From: Fimenecus sp045611635 | GTDB taxonomy: Bacteria > Bacillota > Clostridia > Oscillospirales > Acutalibacteraceae | Direction of reading: 5' to 3' | Assembly: GCA_045611635.1 (NCBI GenBank) | Contig: JAZKXL010000070.1 | Location: 1-13,688, forward strand | Length of the DNA stretch: 13,688 nucleotides | Part shown: in pieces, positions 6,983-13,292 of the stretch | Position numbering within the stretch: position 1 is the first letter of the stretch | How the letters are laid out: the number at the start of each line of letters is the position of its first letter | Made by a program: the position numbers and the translations under genes | Notes under the pieces: generated by a model | Told to the model about the DNA's origin: nothing | The model's input: only the letters and a program-made list of their open reading frames with translations | Databases searched by the model: none

Positions 6983-7873
6983 AACTGCTCCTTCTTTTTT
7001 CTTAAAAGTTAACTCACTAATCATTGTTGAGCCAAGAATAAGTATTGCACCAATTATGCCGAAGAGCGTCATCTTTTCACTTAAAATTACTGCCGAAAGA
7101 ATAATAGCAACAATTGGGTCAATATAACTGAAAAGCGCAACTGTTTGTGTGTTTAAATTCTCAATAGAGCCAAAATACAAAGCATAAGAAATGCCCGTAT
7201 GCACAACACCCACTACTAAAAGCATTGCAATTACAAGAGGTGTGATTTTTGCCCCTGAATTATCTTCAACAAGTATTGAATAAGGCACCAAAACTGTAGC
7301 CGCACTAAAAAGTTGAACTATAGTCTTTTCATATATAGGCACATTCTTGATTTTTTTGTTAAGCAATACAACTGACGCGTAAAATGATGCTGCACCAAGT
7401 CCTAAAAGAATACCCTTTAACTCACTAACTCCTGTAAATCCCGTTTCAATAATTCCTGAAACTAAAACCATACCCACAAGTGCAACGGCTACGCAAACTG
7501 CCTTTTTAGGAGTAATTTTTTCCTTAAACAAAAATTGCGACGCTATCATTACAAACACAGGCGCCATATAATAGCAAAGTGTTGCAGTTGCTACTGAGGT
7601 GTATTGGTATGACTCAAAAAGCAAAATCCAATTAACACCTATAAAACCACCTGAAAGGCACAGTAAAAACAAGTTACTTTTAATCGATTTTATTGATATC
7701 TTTTGTTTTTTGATTAGTATAACAAGCAAAATCAAAAACAACGCACCAATATAACCCCTAGAAATTGCAATAACGCCAGAAGAAAGCGGCACATATTTTC
7801 TAAATATTCCAATTGTACCAAATACAAACATTGATGCAATTAATGAAAGTTTTGCTTTTGTATTTTCACTCAT
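5972..7873 (-). CDS. Fusion ORF: EamA/DMT-family transporter plus membrane-anchored GH43-like glycosidase
   Basis: 633 aa in one open frame. Residues 1-297 are a complete ten-helix EamA/DMT permease (two EamA repeats), the usual full length for that family. Residues 298-633 are a membrane segment followed by a five-bladed GH43-like hydrolase (see the internal entry). EamA proteins end in the cytoplasm, so the extra helix would place the hydrolase outside: the fused topology is sensible. I chose ATG 7873, preceded by GAGG at seven bases. A further in-frame ATG at 7936 lies upstream of the -35 box and cannot be on the transcript. The junction (around 6983-7003) has a hexa-A run and an internal Shine-Dalgarno plus ATG, so two separate products are also possible. 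The transporter's substrate is unknown; pairing with a glycosidase hints at sugar-related export or uptake, but this is only inference. Confidence 0.8.
   Translation of the reverse strand: MSENTKAKLSLIASMFVFGTIGIFRKYVPLSSGVIAISRGYIGALFLILLVILIKKQKISIKSIKSNLFLLCLSGGFIGVNWILLFESYQYTSVATATLCYYMAPVFVMIASQFLFKEKITPKKAVCVAVALVGMVLVSGIIETGFTGVSELKGILLGLGAASFYASVVLLNKKIKNVPIYEKTIVQLFSAATVLVPYSILVEDNSGAKITPLVIAMLLVVGVVHTGISYALYFGSIENLNTQTVALFSYIDPIVAIILSAVILSEKMTLFGIIGAILILGSTMISELTFKKKEGAVMNKKKMKKITAVLMAIVALAGAITLVVMGVMDYMNYAQPARSKEGKYLFVYFVGNEPEQERIHFAVSKDGYNFKALNGNQPVIMQNLGKRSVRDPYILKGQDGYYYIIGTDMKSAEGWTSNHALVTWKSKDLITWTDETIIDIRDFGGTYSETTRAWAPQAIWDAEKQAYMVYWAHSTVWNDVAQMYYAYTTDFKTLTEPQLLYERPGIQTIDGDIVYSEEEGLYYLYFKHDEDQTIAYVTSENLTGPYTSEPVIVSLATTGVEGSEIYNITGTDQWVMIMDEYGTDRFFMQQTSDFKNFKPVKANDYSMEFFPRHGSVVAITDDEYKALVEKYGK
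6980..7003 (-). promoter_or_regulatory. Junction with A6 run, internal Shine-Dalgarno and ATG(A)
   Basis: Minus-strand reading: AAG, six A (7000-6995), GAAGGAG (6994-6988), CAGTT, ATGA (6982-6979). The SD-to-ATG spacing is five bases. In the frame as given, the transporter reads straight into the ATG. With one A fewer, it would instead end at the TGA of ATGA, the common four-base coupling overlap. So the site is both an internal ribosome binding site and a possible slippage point. Confidence 0.7.
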
Positions 7874-7901
7874 AATAACCTCGCAAAGTTTTAATGAGAT
7901 T

Positions 7902-7930
7902 ATTATAATACAATATATCCCATTTTTCAA
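7902..7930 (-). promoter_or_regulatory. Near-consensus promoter of the DMT-GH43 gene
   Basis: Minus strand: TTGAAA (7930-7925), a 17-base spacer, then a perfect TATAAT (7907-7902). Transcription would start near 7895, so the ATG at 7873 is the first usable in-frame start. This rules out the longer reading from 7936. Confidence 0.85.
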
Positions 7931-7956
7931 CGACAATCTTCACAAGTATATTTATA

Positions 7957-7985
7957 TTGTATTTTCACTAAAAGTATGGTAAAAT
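7957..7985 (+). promoter_or_regulatory. Probable promoter of rpe
   Basis: TTGTAT (7957-7962), a 17-base spacer and TAAAAT (7980-7985), with TGg just before it as an extended -10. A second -10-like TATAAT sits at 7996-8001 but has no good -35. It is divergent from the DMT-GH43 promoter, with the two -35 boxes about 26 bases apart. Confidence 0.55.
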
Positions 7986-8021
7986 GATTTGATACTATAA
8001 TTGTTTTTGGGAGTTTTTGTT

Positions 8022-8690
8022 ATGATGAAAATTTCACCTTCAATACTTTCATGTGATTACGGAAAAATTGCAGAAGAATTAAAAGATATGGAGCTTTGCG
8101 GTGCTGATTATATGCATATTGACGTTATGGATGGTCACTTTGTACCAAACATTACACTTGGTGCACCCGTTGTTAAGTGCATTAAAAAAGCAACAAATGT
8201 GCCTTTTGACGTGCATCTTATGATTAGCGACCCAATTAAATATATTGACGATTTTTGCAAAGCAGGTGCTGATATTATCACATTCCACACTGAATGTGAC
8301 TCACCAATAGATGAAACTATTGAAAAAATTCTTGCAAACGGAGTTAAAGCATCACTTACCGTTAAACCAAAAACTCCTGTTGAAGATATTTTCCCATATC
8401 TTGATAAGCTTTCAATGGTACTTGTTATGACTGTTGAGCCGGGCTTTGGCGGACAAAGTTTTATGGAAGATATGATGCCAAAAGTTTCTGCGCTTCGTGA
8501 AGAAATCAATCGTCGTGGTCTTAACTGTGAAATTGAGGTTGATGGCGGAATTAACGAACAAACTATTGCCATTGCTGCAAAAGCAGGTGCTGATGTATTT
8601 GTTTCAGGTAACGCTATTTTCTCAAGCCCTGATAGAAAAGGTACAATCCAAAAATTCAAAGCAATCGCACAAGAGAATTTTTGCAAATAA
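8022..8690 (+). CDS. rpe: Ribulose-phosphate 3-epimerase
   Basis: 222 aa TIM barrel of typical length. It interconverts ribulose 5-phosphate and xylulose 5-phosphate in the cytoplasmic pentose phosphate pathway. Motifs are MHIDVMDGHFVPN (31-43, with metal-ligand H32 and catalytic D34), DVHLMI (63-68, H65), VEPGFGGQ (138-145, phosphate loop), EVDGGIN (172-178, catalytic D174) and VSGNAIF (194-200). I start at ATG 8022 because GGGAG lies eight bases upstream; the frame is open further, to a TTG at 8001, but that lies inside the promoter or leader region and has no ribosome binding site. It may be transcribed alone, and its 3' end touches the convergent mecA-like gene. Confidence 0.96.
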   Translation: MMKISPSILSCDYGKIAEELKDMELCGADYMHIDVMDGHFVPNITLGAPVVKCIKKATNVPFDVHLMISDPIKYIDDFCKAGADIITFHTECDSPIDETIEKILANGVKASLTVKPKTPVEDIFPYLDKLSMVLVMTVEPGFGGQSFMEDMMPKVSALREEINRRGLNCEIEVDGGINEQTIAIAAKAGADVFVSGNAIFSSPDRKGTIQKFKAIAQENFCK

Positions 8691-9191
8691 TTAAATTATA
8701 ATTGACCCTACATTCTCACCAAATTCATTAATTTTCTCAAAAGAGGCGTTTGACGCTTGCCCATATTCCTCCATAACAGCACAAACTTTACTGTTGCTTT
8801 CAGGAATTTGCATATAAAAAGCGTTATTCATCTTAAATATTTCATACTTTAAGTTTTTTTGGTGGCACGTTTTTAGCACCGATACAAAATCAAGAAGATT
8901 GTCAATGCTTTCTGTCTTGAAGAATGCGGTATTTGTAAGTTTTCTCATTTTATATCTAGTCTTTTTGCGAGAGAATGTAACAATGAAAAAACAACCGTCA
9001 TCTATAGGCAACGCTTCAATAGTGATTTTTTCACTTGTGTTAAAGTGTTCACTTGCCTTTATGATTTTTAAGATTTTCTTAACCATGCTACTATCACAAG
9101 CAAGATTTTCATATGTAATATTATGCTTTTTCATATCTTCAAATGATAATTCAACAAGTAATGTGGTTTCGTTAAGCACTTCAAAAGTCAT
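8691..9191 (-). CDS. mecA: MecA-like adaptor protein for the ClpC protease
   Basis: 166 aa. The N-terminal half (1-75) matches the MecA substrate-binding domain: LNETTLLVELSFEDMKKHNI, then an aliphatic helix and ITIEALPIDDGCFFIVTF. The C-terminal half (about 89-166) has the ClpC-binding fold pattern: FKTESIDNLLDFVSVL, NNAFYMQI and MEEYG. MecA proteins bring substrates to the ClpCP protease in Bacillota. This one is shorter than B. subtilis MecA (218 aa) because the linker between the domains is only about a dozen residues. The ATG at 9191 has a G-rich but imperfect ribosome binding site (GGGGGT). The gene is convergent with rpe and divergent from the Rnf-like operon. Its substrates are unknown. 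Confidence 0.82.
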   Translation of the reverse strand: MTFEVLNETTLLVELSFEDMKKHNITYENLACDSSMVKKILKIIKASEHFNTSEKITIEALPIDDGCFFIVTFSRKKTRYKMRKLTNTAFFKTESIDNLLDFVSVLKTCHQKNLKYEIFKMNNAFYMQIPESNSKVCAVMEEYGQASNASFEKINEFGENVGSIII

Positions 9192-9226
9192 TTTTCTACC
9201 CCCAAAATGAAAATACTTCTTAATTT

Positions 9227-9255
9227 ATCATATTACGGGGACTTGCTTTGTGCAA
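9227..9255 (-). promoter_or_regulatory. Possible promoter of the mecA-like gene
   Basis: Minus strand: a weak -35 TTGCAC (9255-9250), a 17-base spacer and TATGAT (9232-9227). The -10 resembles the others in the window, but the -35 is poor. In the same 97-base gap I could not find a convincing + strand promoter for the Rnf-like operon. Confidence 0.4.
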
Positions 9256-9288
9256 TAAATAAATATTGGAAAAAGTGAGGAATTAGTT

Positions 9289-10455
9289 TTGACAAATACT
9301 ACAACACCTCAAAAAAAATATGAATTAACGGAAACTCGCAAAGTCACATTAGACTATGCAATAATGCTTTCCGCCCTATTGATTTTTGCTGTTACCAAAA
9401 ATGGTATTTCGGCTCTTTTTCTTGCACTCATTTCTATTTTTACCGCTACAATCTTTGTAGAATTAGGTGACAAATTATTAAAAATTAACTTTACTTCAAG
9501 ATTTTTAACACCAATTGTAATTGGCTTGTCAGTTGCCTTGATGTTTCCTGCAACAGCGCCTTGGTGGATTTTTGTATTTACCTCTGCCTTTGCGGTTTTA
9601 GTATGTGTACTTCCTTTTGGTGAGCCCGAAAAAGCACCATTTGTGCCTGCATCAGTTGCAATTTGCTTTGCAATTCTTTGTTGGAAAGAAGAAGTTTTTA
9701 AATATGAAAGTTTCGATTCATCTCTTACTGAAATGCTTTCACAAAGCACTTCAATGGGTGACAATGTTGCGTCTGTTTTGGAAGTGCTTATTGGTAATGT
9801 ACCTGCTGCAATGGGTACTGGTTGCACCTTAATTCTTTTTGGAGCGCTTATTTTCATTATAATTCGCCGACCAAAAGACAGTGTGCCTGTTTTAACATTC
9901 TTACTTGCGATTACACTTATGGCGGTGCTTTTCCCAAGAGTTGCTACTGGTAGAGTTATTTCTCTTGTTATGGAGCTTTGTGGTGGAATGTTACTTTTTG
10001 GCGCAGTGTTCTTTATTTCAGTGCCATCAGTTATGCCTGAAAGATTGCTTGCTCGCATTGTTTGGGGCTTTGTGGGTGGCATAATTTGTATGGTAATTCG
10101 TTACATAGGCGCAGTTGAAGAGAGTGCTTGTTTTGGCATTTTAATTACCTGTGCAATTTCTGATTTCTTTGATAAACTTCCTCTTACTAAAAAAGAGAAA
10201 GCACAAATTCAAACTGAAGAAGTTGTAGTTGAAACACCAATAACAGTTGTGCCTGATGAGGTACTTGAAGAGATTCCTGATATTTTTGAAGAGGTTGCTG
10301 AAAAAGCAATTCAAGAAGAAACTGTATCTACTATTGATACTGAAGAAGAAATTCCTGTAGGTGACGCTGAAAATCTTGAAACGGTTATTTCTGAAGAAAA
10401 TACAGTTACTGAAACTGAGGCACCTTTTGTAATAGGAGGTGGCGAAGATGAATAA
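9289..10455 (+). CDS. RnfD/NqrB-like membrane protein with acidic C-terminal tail (divergent)
   Basis: 388 aa; a TTG start with GTGAGG eight bases upstream. Residues 20-295 form the RnfD membrane core: PFVPASVAI (117-125, in place of FNPAxVGY), LIGNVPAAMG (167-176), AVFFISVPSVMP (239-250, in place of fFxaTDPVtxP) and a YIGAVEESACFGIL stretch matching the family's fGxypEGvxFAIL. In Rnf, RnfD carries an FMN on Thr in an SGAT motif. Here the matching place reads SQSTSMG, so T154 (9748-9750) could still carry FMN, but the motif is poor. Residues 301-388 are a Glu/Asp-rich tail not normal for RnfD. It is the first gene of a D-E-A-DUF4015 operon that lacks rnfC, rnfG and rnfB, so a standard ferredoxin:NAD+ electron pump is unlikely. 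The family call is good; the function is unknown. Confidence 0.8.
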   Translation: MTNTTTPQKKYELTETRKVTLDYAIMLSALLIFAVTKNGISALFLALISIFTATIFVELGDKLLKINFTSRFLTPIVIGLSVALMFPATAPWWIFVFTSAFAVLVCVLPFGEPEKAPFVPASVAICFAILCWKEEVFKYESFDSSLTEMLSQSTSMGDNVASVLEVLIGNVPAAMGTGCTLILFGALIFIIIRRPKDSVPVLTFLLAITLMAVLFPRVATGRVISLVMELCGGMLLFGAVFFISVPSVMPERLLARIVWGFVGGIICMVIRYIGAVEESACFGILITCAISDFFDKLPLTKKEKAQIQTEEVVVETPITVVPDEVLEEIPDIFEEVAEKAIQEETVSTIDTEEEIPVGDAENLETVISEENTVTETEAPFVIGGGEDE

Positions 10456-11476
10456 CAACACATTTAAAAGAATTATAAACAGTGCGCTTATTAAAAACCC
10501 TTTGCTTTTTGAGGCAATTGGTCTTTGTCCTGTTGTTGCTATAGCAGTTTCGCTTCGCCTTTCACTTTTTCTTGCAGCAGTTACCACTATTGAAATGATT
10601 GTATGTGAAGTTTTAGCATCACTTTTACTTAAAAACGTCCGTCGTTATTGGCGCGTAGTGTTATACGCTATTTTCGGTGTTGGAGTAATTTTTCCAATAA
10701 TGATTTTCGTAAACAAGTTTTTCCCTGATATTTCAATTAACTTTGGTATTTACTTACCCCTTATGGCAGTTAACTCACTTCTTGCATTACACTGTGAACG
10801 AGTTGCCGTAAAAAATAATGTAAAAGATAGTTTTGTTGATGCAGTTTCTGCATCGTTAAGTTATGGTGTGGTTACAATATTTGTGGGCTTCTTGCGAGAG
10901 TTTTTTGCAAATGGCTCAATCGGTGATATGGCTATAAATATGCCAGTTAAATTCCCTGTACTTGCAACTCCATTTGGCGGACTTCTTATAATTGGCTTTT
11001 TAGCTGCAGCGCTTAAGGCATTTGTTATGAAAAAATATCCAGATAAATCGCCTGACCGTGCATTTGATACTTCTGAAATCCGTCGTTCACTTCGTGGCTC
11101 ATTAAAAGAACTTATGAAAGATGACTTTGACCCATATGGTGACGGCGCTAACGATACGGAATCTACATTTATTCGTGTACGTAAAGAGCGTAAGCTTAAA
11201 GCGGAAAAAACTGAATTTAATACAAAAGAAATTATTGAAACTGAAGAAAAAACTGAAAAGCCAAAGAAAGAAAAGGTAAAAAAAGAGAAGAAAAAGAACG
11301 AAAAATCTTCCAACTTTAAAAAGCAAGTGGCGGCACCTCGTCGTGAGTCTCGTCCACGCCCTGATGCTGAGCGAACTTATCTTGATGACTTTTCAGATAT
11401 GCTTACTGAACTTGAAGAATACAAAAACCGTACTGAAACAAACGTTGAAAGTGAAAGCGGAGGTGATGAGGAATGA
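10448..11476 (+). CDS. RnfE/NqrD-like membrane protein with long charged C-terminal tail (divergent)
   Basis: 342 aa from ATG 10448. AGGAGGT lies seven bases upstream, and the start overlaps the rnfD-like stop by eight bases. Residues 12-195 are the six-helix RnfE fold: NPLLFEAIGLCP (17-28), INFGIYLPLMAVNSLLALHCERVA (matching LGIFIPLIVxNCxxxxRAEaFA) and FLREFFANG (148-156, matching REllGxG). In Rnf/Nqr, RnfE and RnfA each give two Cys to an intramembrane [2Fe-2S]. Here C27 is kept, but the second is S110 (codon 10775-10777). Residues 196-342 are an extra cytoplasmic tail: first mixed, then a Lys/Glu run (about 250-285), then a short acidic amphipathic stretch (YLDDFSDMLTELEEY). Translation of the next gene is coupled by ATGA. 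Confidence 0.8.
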   Translation: MNNNTFKRIINSALIKNPLLFEAIGLCPVVAIAVSLRLSLFLAAVTTIEMIVCEVLASLLLKNVRRYWRVVLYAIFGVGVIFPIMIFVNKFFPDISINFGIYLPLMAVNSLLALHCERVAVKNNVKDSFVDAVSASLSYGVVTIFVGFLREFFANGSIGDMAINMPVKFPVLATPFGGLLIIGFLAAALKAFVMKKYPDKSPDRAFDTSEIRRSLRGSLKELMKDDFDPYGDGANDTESTFIRVRKERKLKAEKTEFNTKEIIETEEKTEKPKKEKVKKEKKKNEKSSNFKKQVAAPRRESRPRPDAERTYLDDFSDMLTELEEYKNRTETNVESESGGDEE

Positions 11477-12066
11477 GTATTTTCTTAAAACTTATTTCAG
11501 CCGCACTTTATGTTATGATTTTCCAAAATCTTATTTTCAATGGTGGTTACGGTATAAGCGAAGCTGTACGAATGAGTGCGAAACCTCGTCAATTGGTACC
11601 AATGGCAATATTCATAACATACTTCTCGACAGTAGTTTCAACTATTTGTGTGCTTCTTGACAAATTTCCGGTAATTCATGAACTAAGTGAAATGCTCCAT
11701 GCAATCATATTTATATGCGTGCTGATTCTCAACTACACTTTAACAATGGTGGTTGTACTTATTTATAAAAAAGTTTCTCCACGTACTATCCGTAGAATTG
11801 GTATTGCAGCATTTAACACGCTTGTGTTGGCAGTGCCATTCATCAACTATCGCTCAGCATTTTCTATGTTTGAAGCAATCGGCGCAGGTCTTGGTGCTGG
11901 CATTGCTTATGTTATTGCGGTTTTGCTTATTAACAATGGACTTAAGCGTCTTGATATGAACAAAACTATTCCACCTTGTTTCAAAGGCACCCCTGCTATG
12001 TTCATTTATACTGCAATACTCTCACTTGCATTTATTGGAATTTCCGGCTCATCAATATTTATTTAA
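11473..12066 (+). CDS. RnfA/NqrE-like membrane protein lacking the Fe-S cysteines
   Basis: 197 aa, six helices, the usual RnfA length. The C-terminal half matches RnfA well: GAGLGAGIAYVIAVLLINNG (residues 137-156), DMNKTIPPCFKGTPAM (161-176) and LSLAFIGISG (183-192). Positive residues fall in loops that agree with the N-out RnfA topology. The two Cys that bind the shared [2Fe-2S] in RnfA are absent: the GLCPFxGVS region reads NGGYGIS (23-29), and TTNCAVLG reads AFNTLVLA (T116, codon 11818-11820). It starts at the ATGA overlap with the rnfE-like gene, with GGAGGTGA six bases upstream. It presumably pairs with the RnfE-like protein as the two homologues do in Rnf, but without the metal centre. 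The role is unknown. Confidence 0.78.
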   Translation: MSIFLKLISAALYVMIFQNLIFNGGYGISEAVRMSAKPRQLVPMAIFITYFSTVVSTICVLLDKFPVIHELSEMLHAIIFICVLILNYTLTMVVVLIYKKVSPRTIRRIGIAAFNTLVLAVPFINYRSAFSMFEAIGAGLGAGIAYVIAVLLINNGLKRLDMNKTIPPCFKGTPAMFIYTAILSLAFIGISGSSIFI

Positions 12067-12082
12067 TTATTAAGGTTAGATT

Positions 12083-13210
12083 ATGGCAAGAAACGAAAAT
12101 ACCCCACGAAGATTAAAGGGGTACTATGAATTTTCAAAAAAATACCCTTCTCGCCGTGGAGATAGACCAATTCATGAAACTCCCAAGGCGAAAAAACGAG
12201 AGCGCGCTAAAAAGTTTTTAGCTGGCGTTTTGTTTGTGTGCCTTTTTGTATTCACTTTCGTTTTTGCAAAGTTTTGCTATAACCTTTCAACAAAACCCTT
12301 ACCTCAACCGGAAGAAAACACTTTGCCAACAATTACTGCCGACAATCTTGGCACAATCCGTGCAATATATGTTGAAAATCAAGATTTAGAAGAAATAGCA
12401 ACTCTTTCAAAATTTCTTGACAAAGCAAAGCAAAATGGATTTAATGCCGTTGTTCTTGATTTTAAAACCCAAGAAGGCGTGTTGGCTTATAACTCTAACT
12501 TAATTTCTTATTCGTCTAACTTGAATCTTATAGATAGCGTTATAATTGAAAAAATTAAGGCGGAGGGTTTTATACTAATCGCAAATATTTATTGCTTTGA
12601 AGATACAGTTGCCCCTCAAAGAGTTAATGCTTATGTTTATGAAAATGTCGAAAAAACTAGCATTTGGTATGATGACTCTGCAGTAAATGGAGGTAAAGTT
12701 TGGCTTGACCCAACTAACCCACGAGCAACCAATTATCTTTGTTCAGTAATTAGTGAAGTCGTAAATATGGGTGCTGATTGTATTTATCTTCAATCAGTTG
12801 AATTTCCAACTGGGCGTAAAAATGCAACACCAGTTTATACTATTGATGACACAACACTTAACCGCAATGTTGTGCTTATGCAATTTATTGAAAAAGCAGT
12901 AAAATCAGCAAATAGTCGTCCTATAATTTTAGGAATGCCTATGCTTTGCGCAACTGACGGCGATATGGAAAAATGGGGCGGAAATCTTTTTGATACAATG
13001 GCACCCGTTTGTTCTCCACTACTTACCCCACCAAGTGATAGCAATTATATTGAGTTTATTGAAAACAATTATCTTGTTATGAATGATAAAGCAAAAAACA
13101 ATTTTTCTACCATAAAAGTAATCCCAACTGTAAAAAATCAACCGGAAGATATTGATTTTTATGAAAAATTAGCAGAAAGTCAGGCAGAGAGTTATATAAT
13201 TCTTCCTTGA
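12083..13210 (+). CDS. Membrane-anchored DUF4015-like putative glycoside hydrolase, probably inactive
   Basis: 375 aa. A very basic cytoplasmic N-terminus (1-44) precedes one membrane segment (about 45-66). The outside domain resembles DUF4015 (PF13200), a TIM-barrel-like putative glycosidase: FNAVVLDFKTQEGVLAYNS (120-138, matching vNavViDvKdxxGxvxY), ANIYCFEDTVAP (157-168, matching ARivvFkD), KVWLDPTNP (205-213) and MGADCIYLQSVEFPTG (229-244). The family's conserved lGFDEIQFDYIRFP here reads IYLQSVEFP, with Asp to Gln (Q237) and Arg to Glu, so catalytic competence is doubtful. It begins 16 bases after the rnfA-like stop, with AAGG seven bases before the ATG, so it is likely the last gene of that operon. 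It may act as an extracellular, wall- or glycan-binding partner of the Rnf-like complex; this is inference. Family assignment is by motif memory. Confidence 0.68.
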   Translation: MARNENTPRRLKGYYEFSKKYPSRRGDRPIHETPKAKKRERAKKFLAGVLFVCLFVFTFVFAKFCYNLSTKPLPQPEENTLPTITADNLGTIRAIYVENQDLEEIATLSKFLDKAKQNGFNAVVLDFKTQEGVLAYNSNLISYSSNLNLIDSVIIEKIKAEGFILIANIYCFEDTVAPQRVNAYVYENVEKTSIWYDDSAVNGGKVWLDPTNPRATNYLCSVISEVVNMGADCIYLQSVEFPTGRKNATPVYTIDDTTLNRNVVLMQFIEKAVKSANSRPIILGMPMLCATDGDMEKWGGNLFDTMAPVCSPLLTPPSDSNYIEFIENNYLVMNDKAKNNFSTIKVIPTVKNQPEDIDFYEKLAESQAESYIILP

Positions 13211-13224
13211 TTTTACAAAAAGAC

Positions 13225-13253
13225 TTGAAATACAGTAAAAATTATTGTATTAT
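13225..13253 (+). promoter_or_regulatory. Sigma-A type promoter of efp
   Basis: TTGAAA (13225-13230), a 17-base spacer and TATTAT (13248-13253), forty bases before the efp ATG. GGAGG (13278-13282) is the ribosome binding site. No hairpin terminator separates the DUF4015-like gene from this promoter, so read-through into efp is possible. Confidence 0.8.
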
Positions 13254-13292
13254 TTATAGTGTATTAAAACAAAAAACGGAGGTATAATACCT

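Noticed and set aside
7871..7936. Start of the DMT-GH43 protein at the more distant ATG (7936)
   Set aside because: That ATG lies upstream of a near-consensus promoter (TTGAAA 7930-7925, TATAAT 7907-7902), so it would not be on the mRNA; ATG 7873 has GAGG at a good distance.
8001..8021. Extended rpe start at TTG 8001
   Set aside because: No ribosome binding site precedes it and it lies at the promoter's edge; ATG 8022 follows GGGAG and gives the usual family N-terminus.
8135..8686. Long open frame on the minus strand opposite rpe
   Set aside because: rpe is unmistakable on the + strand; the antisense frame has no start signal or family match.
9192..9288. + strand promoter for the Rnf-like operon
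   Set aside because: TTGCTT at 9243 has no -10 at the proper spacing and other combinations were weak, so none is called.
9354..10082. Long open frame on the minus strand inside the rnfD-like gene
   Set aside because: The translation resembles no family and is explained as antisense shadow of a clearly coding membrane gene.
10439..10447. GTG start for the rnfE-like gene at 10439
   Set aside because: The GTG is part of the AGGAGGT ribosome binding site itself; the ATG at 10448 is correctly spaced from it.
13211..13292. Terminator between the DUF4015-like gene and efp
   Set aside because: No inverted repeat with a T tract was found; only the efp promoter and ribosome binding site are visible.
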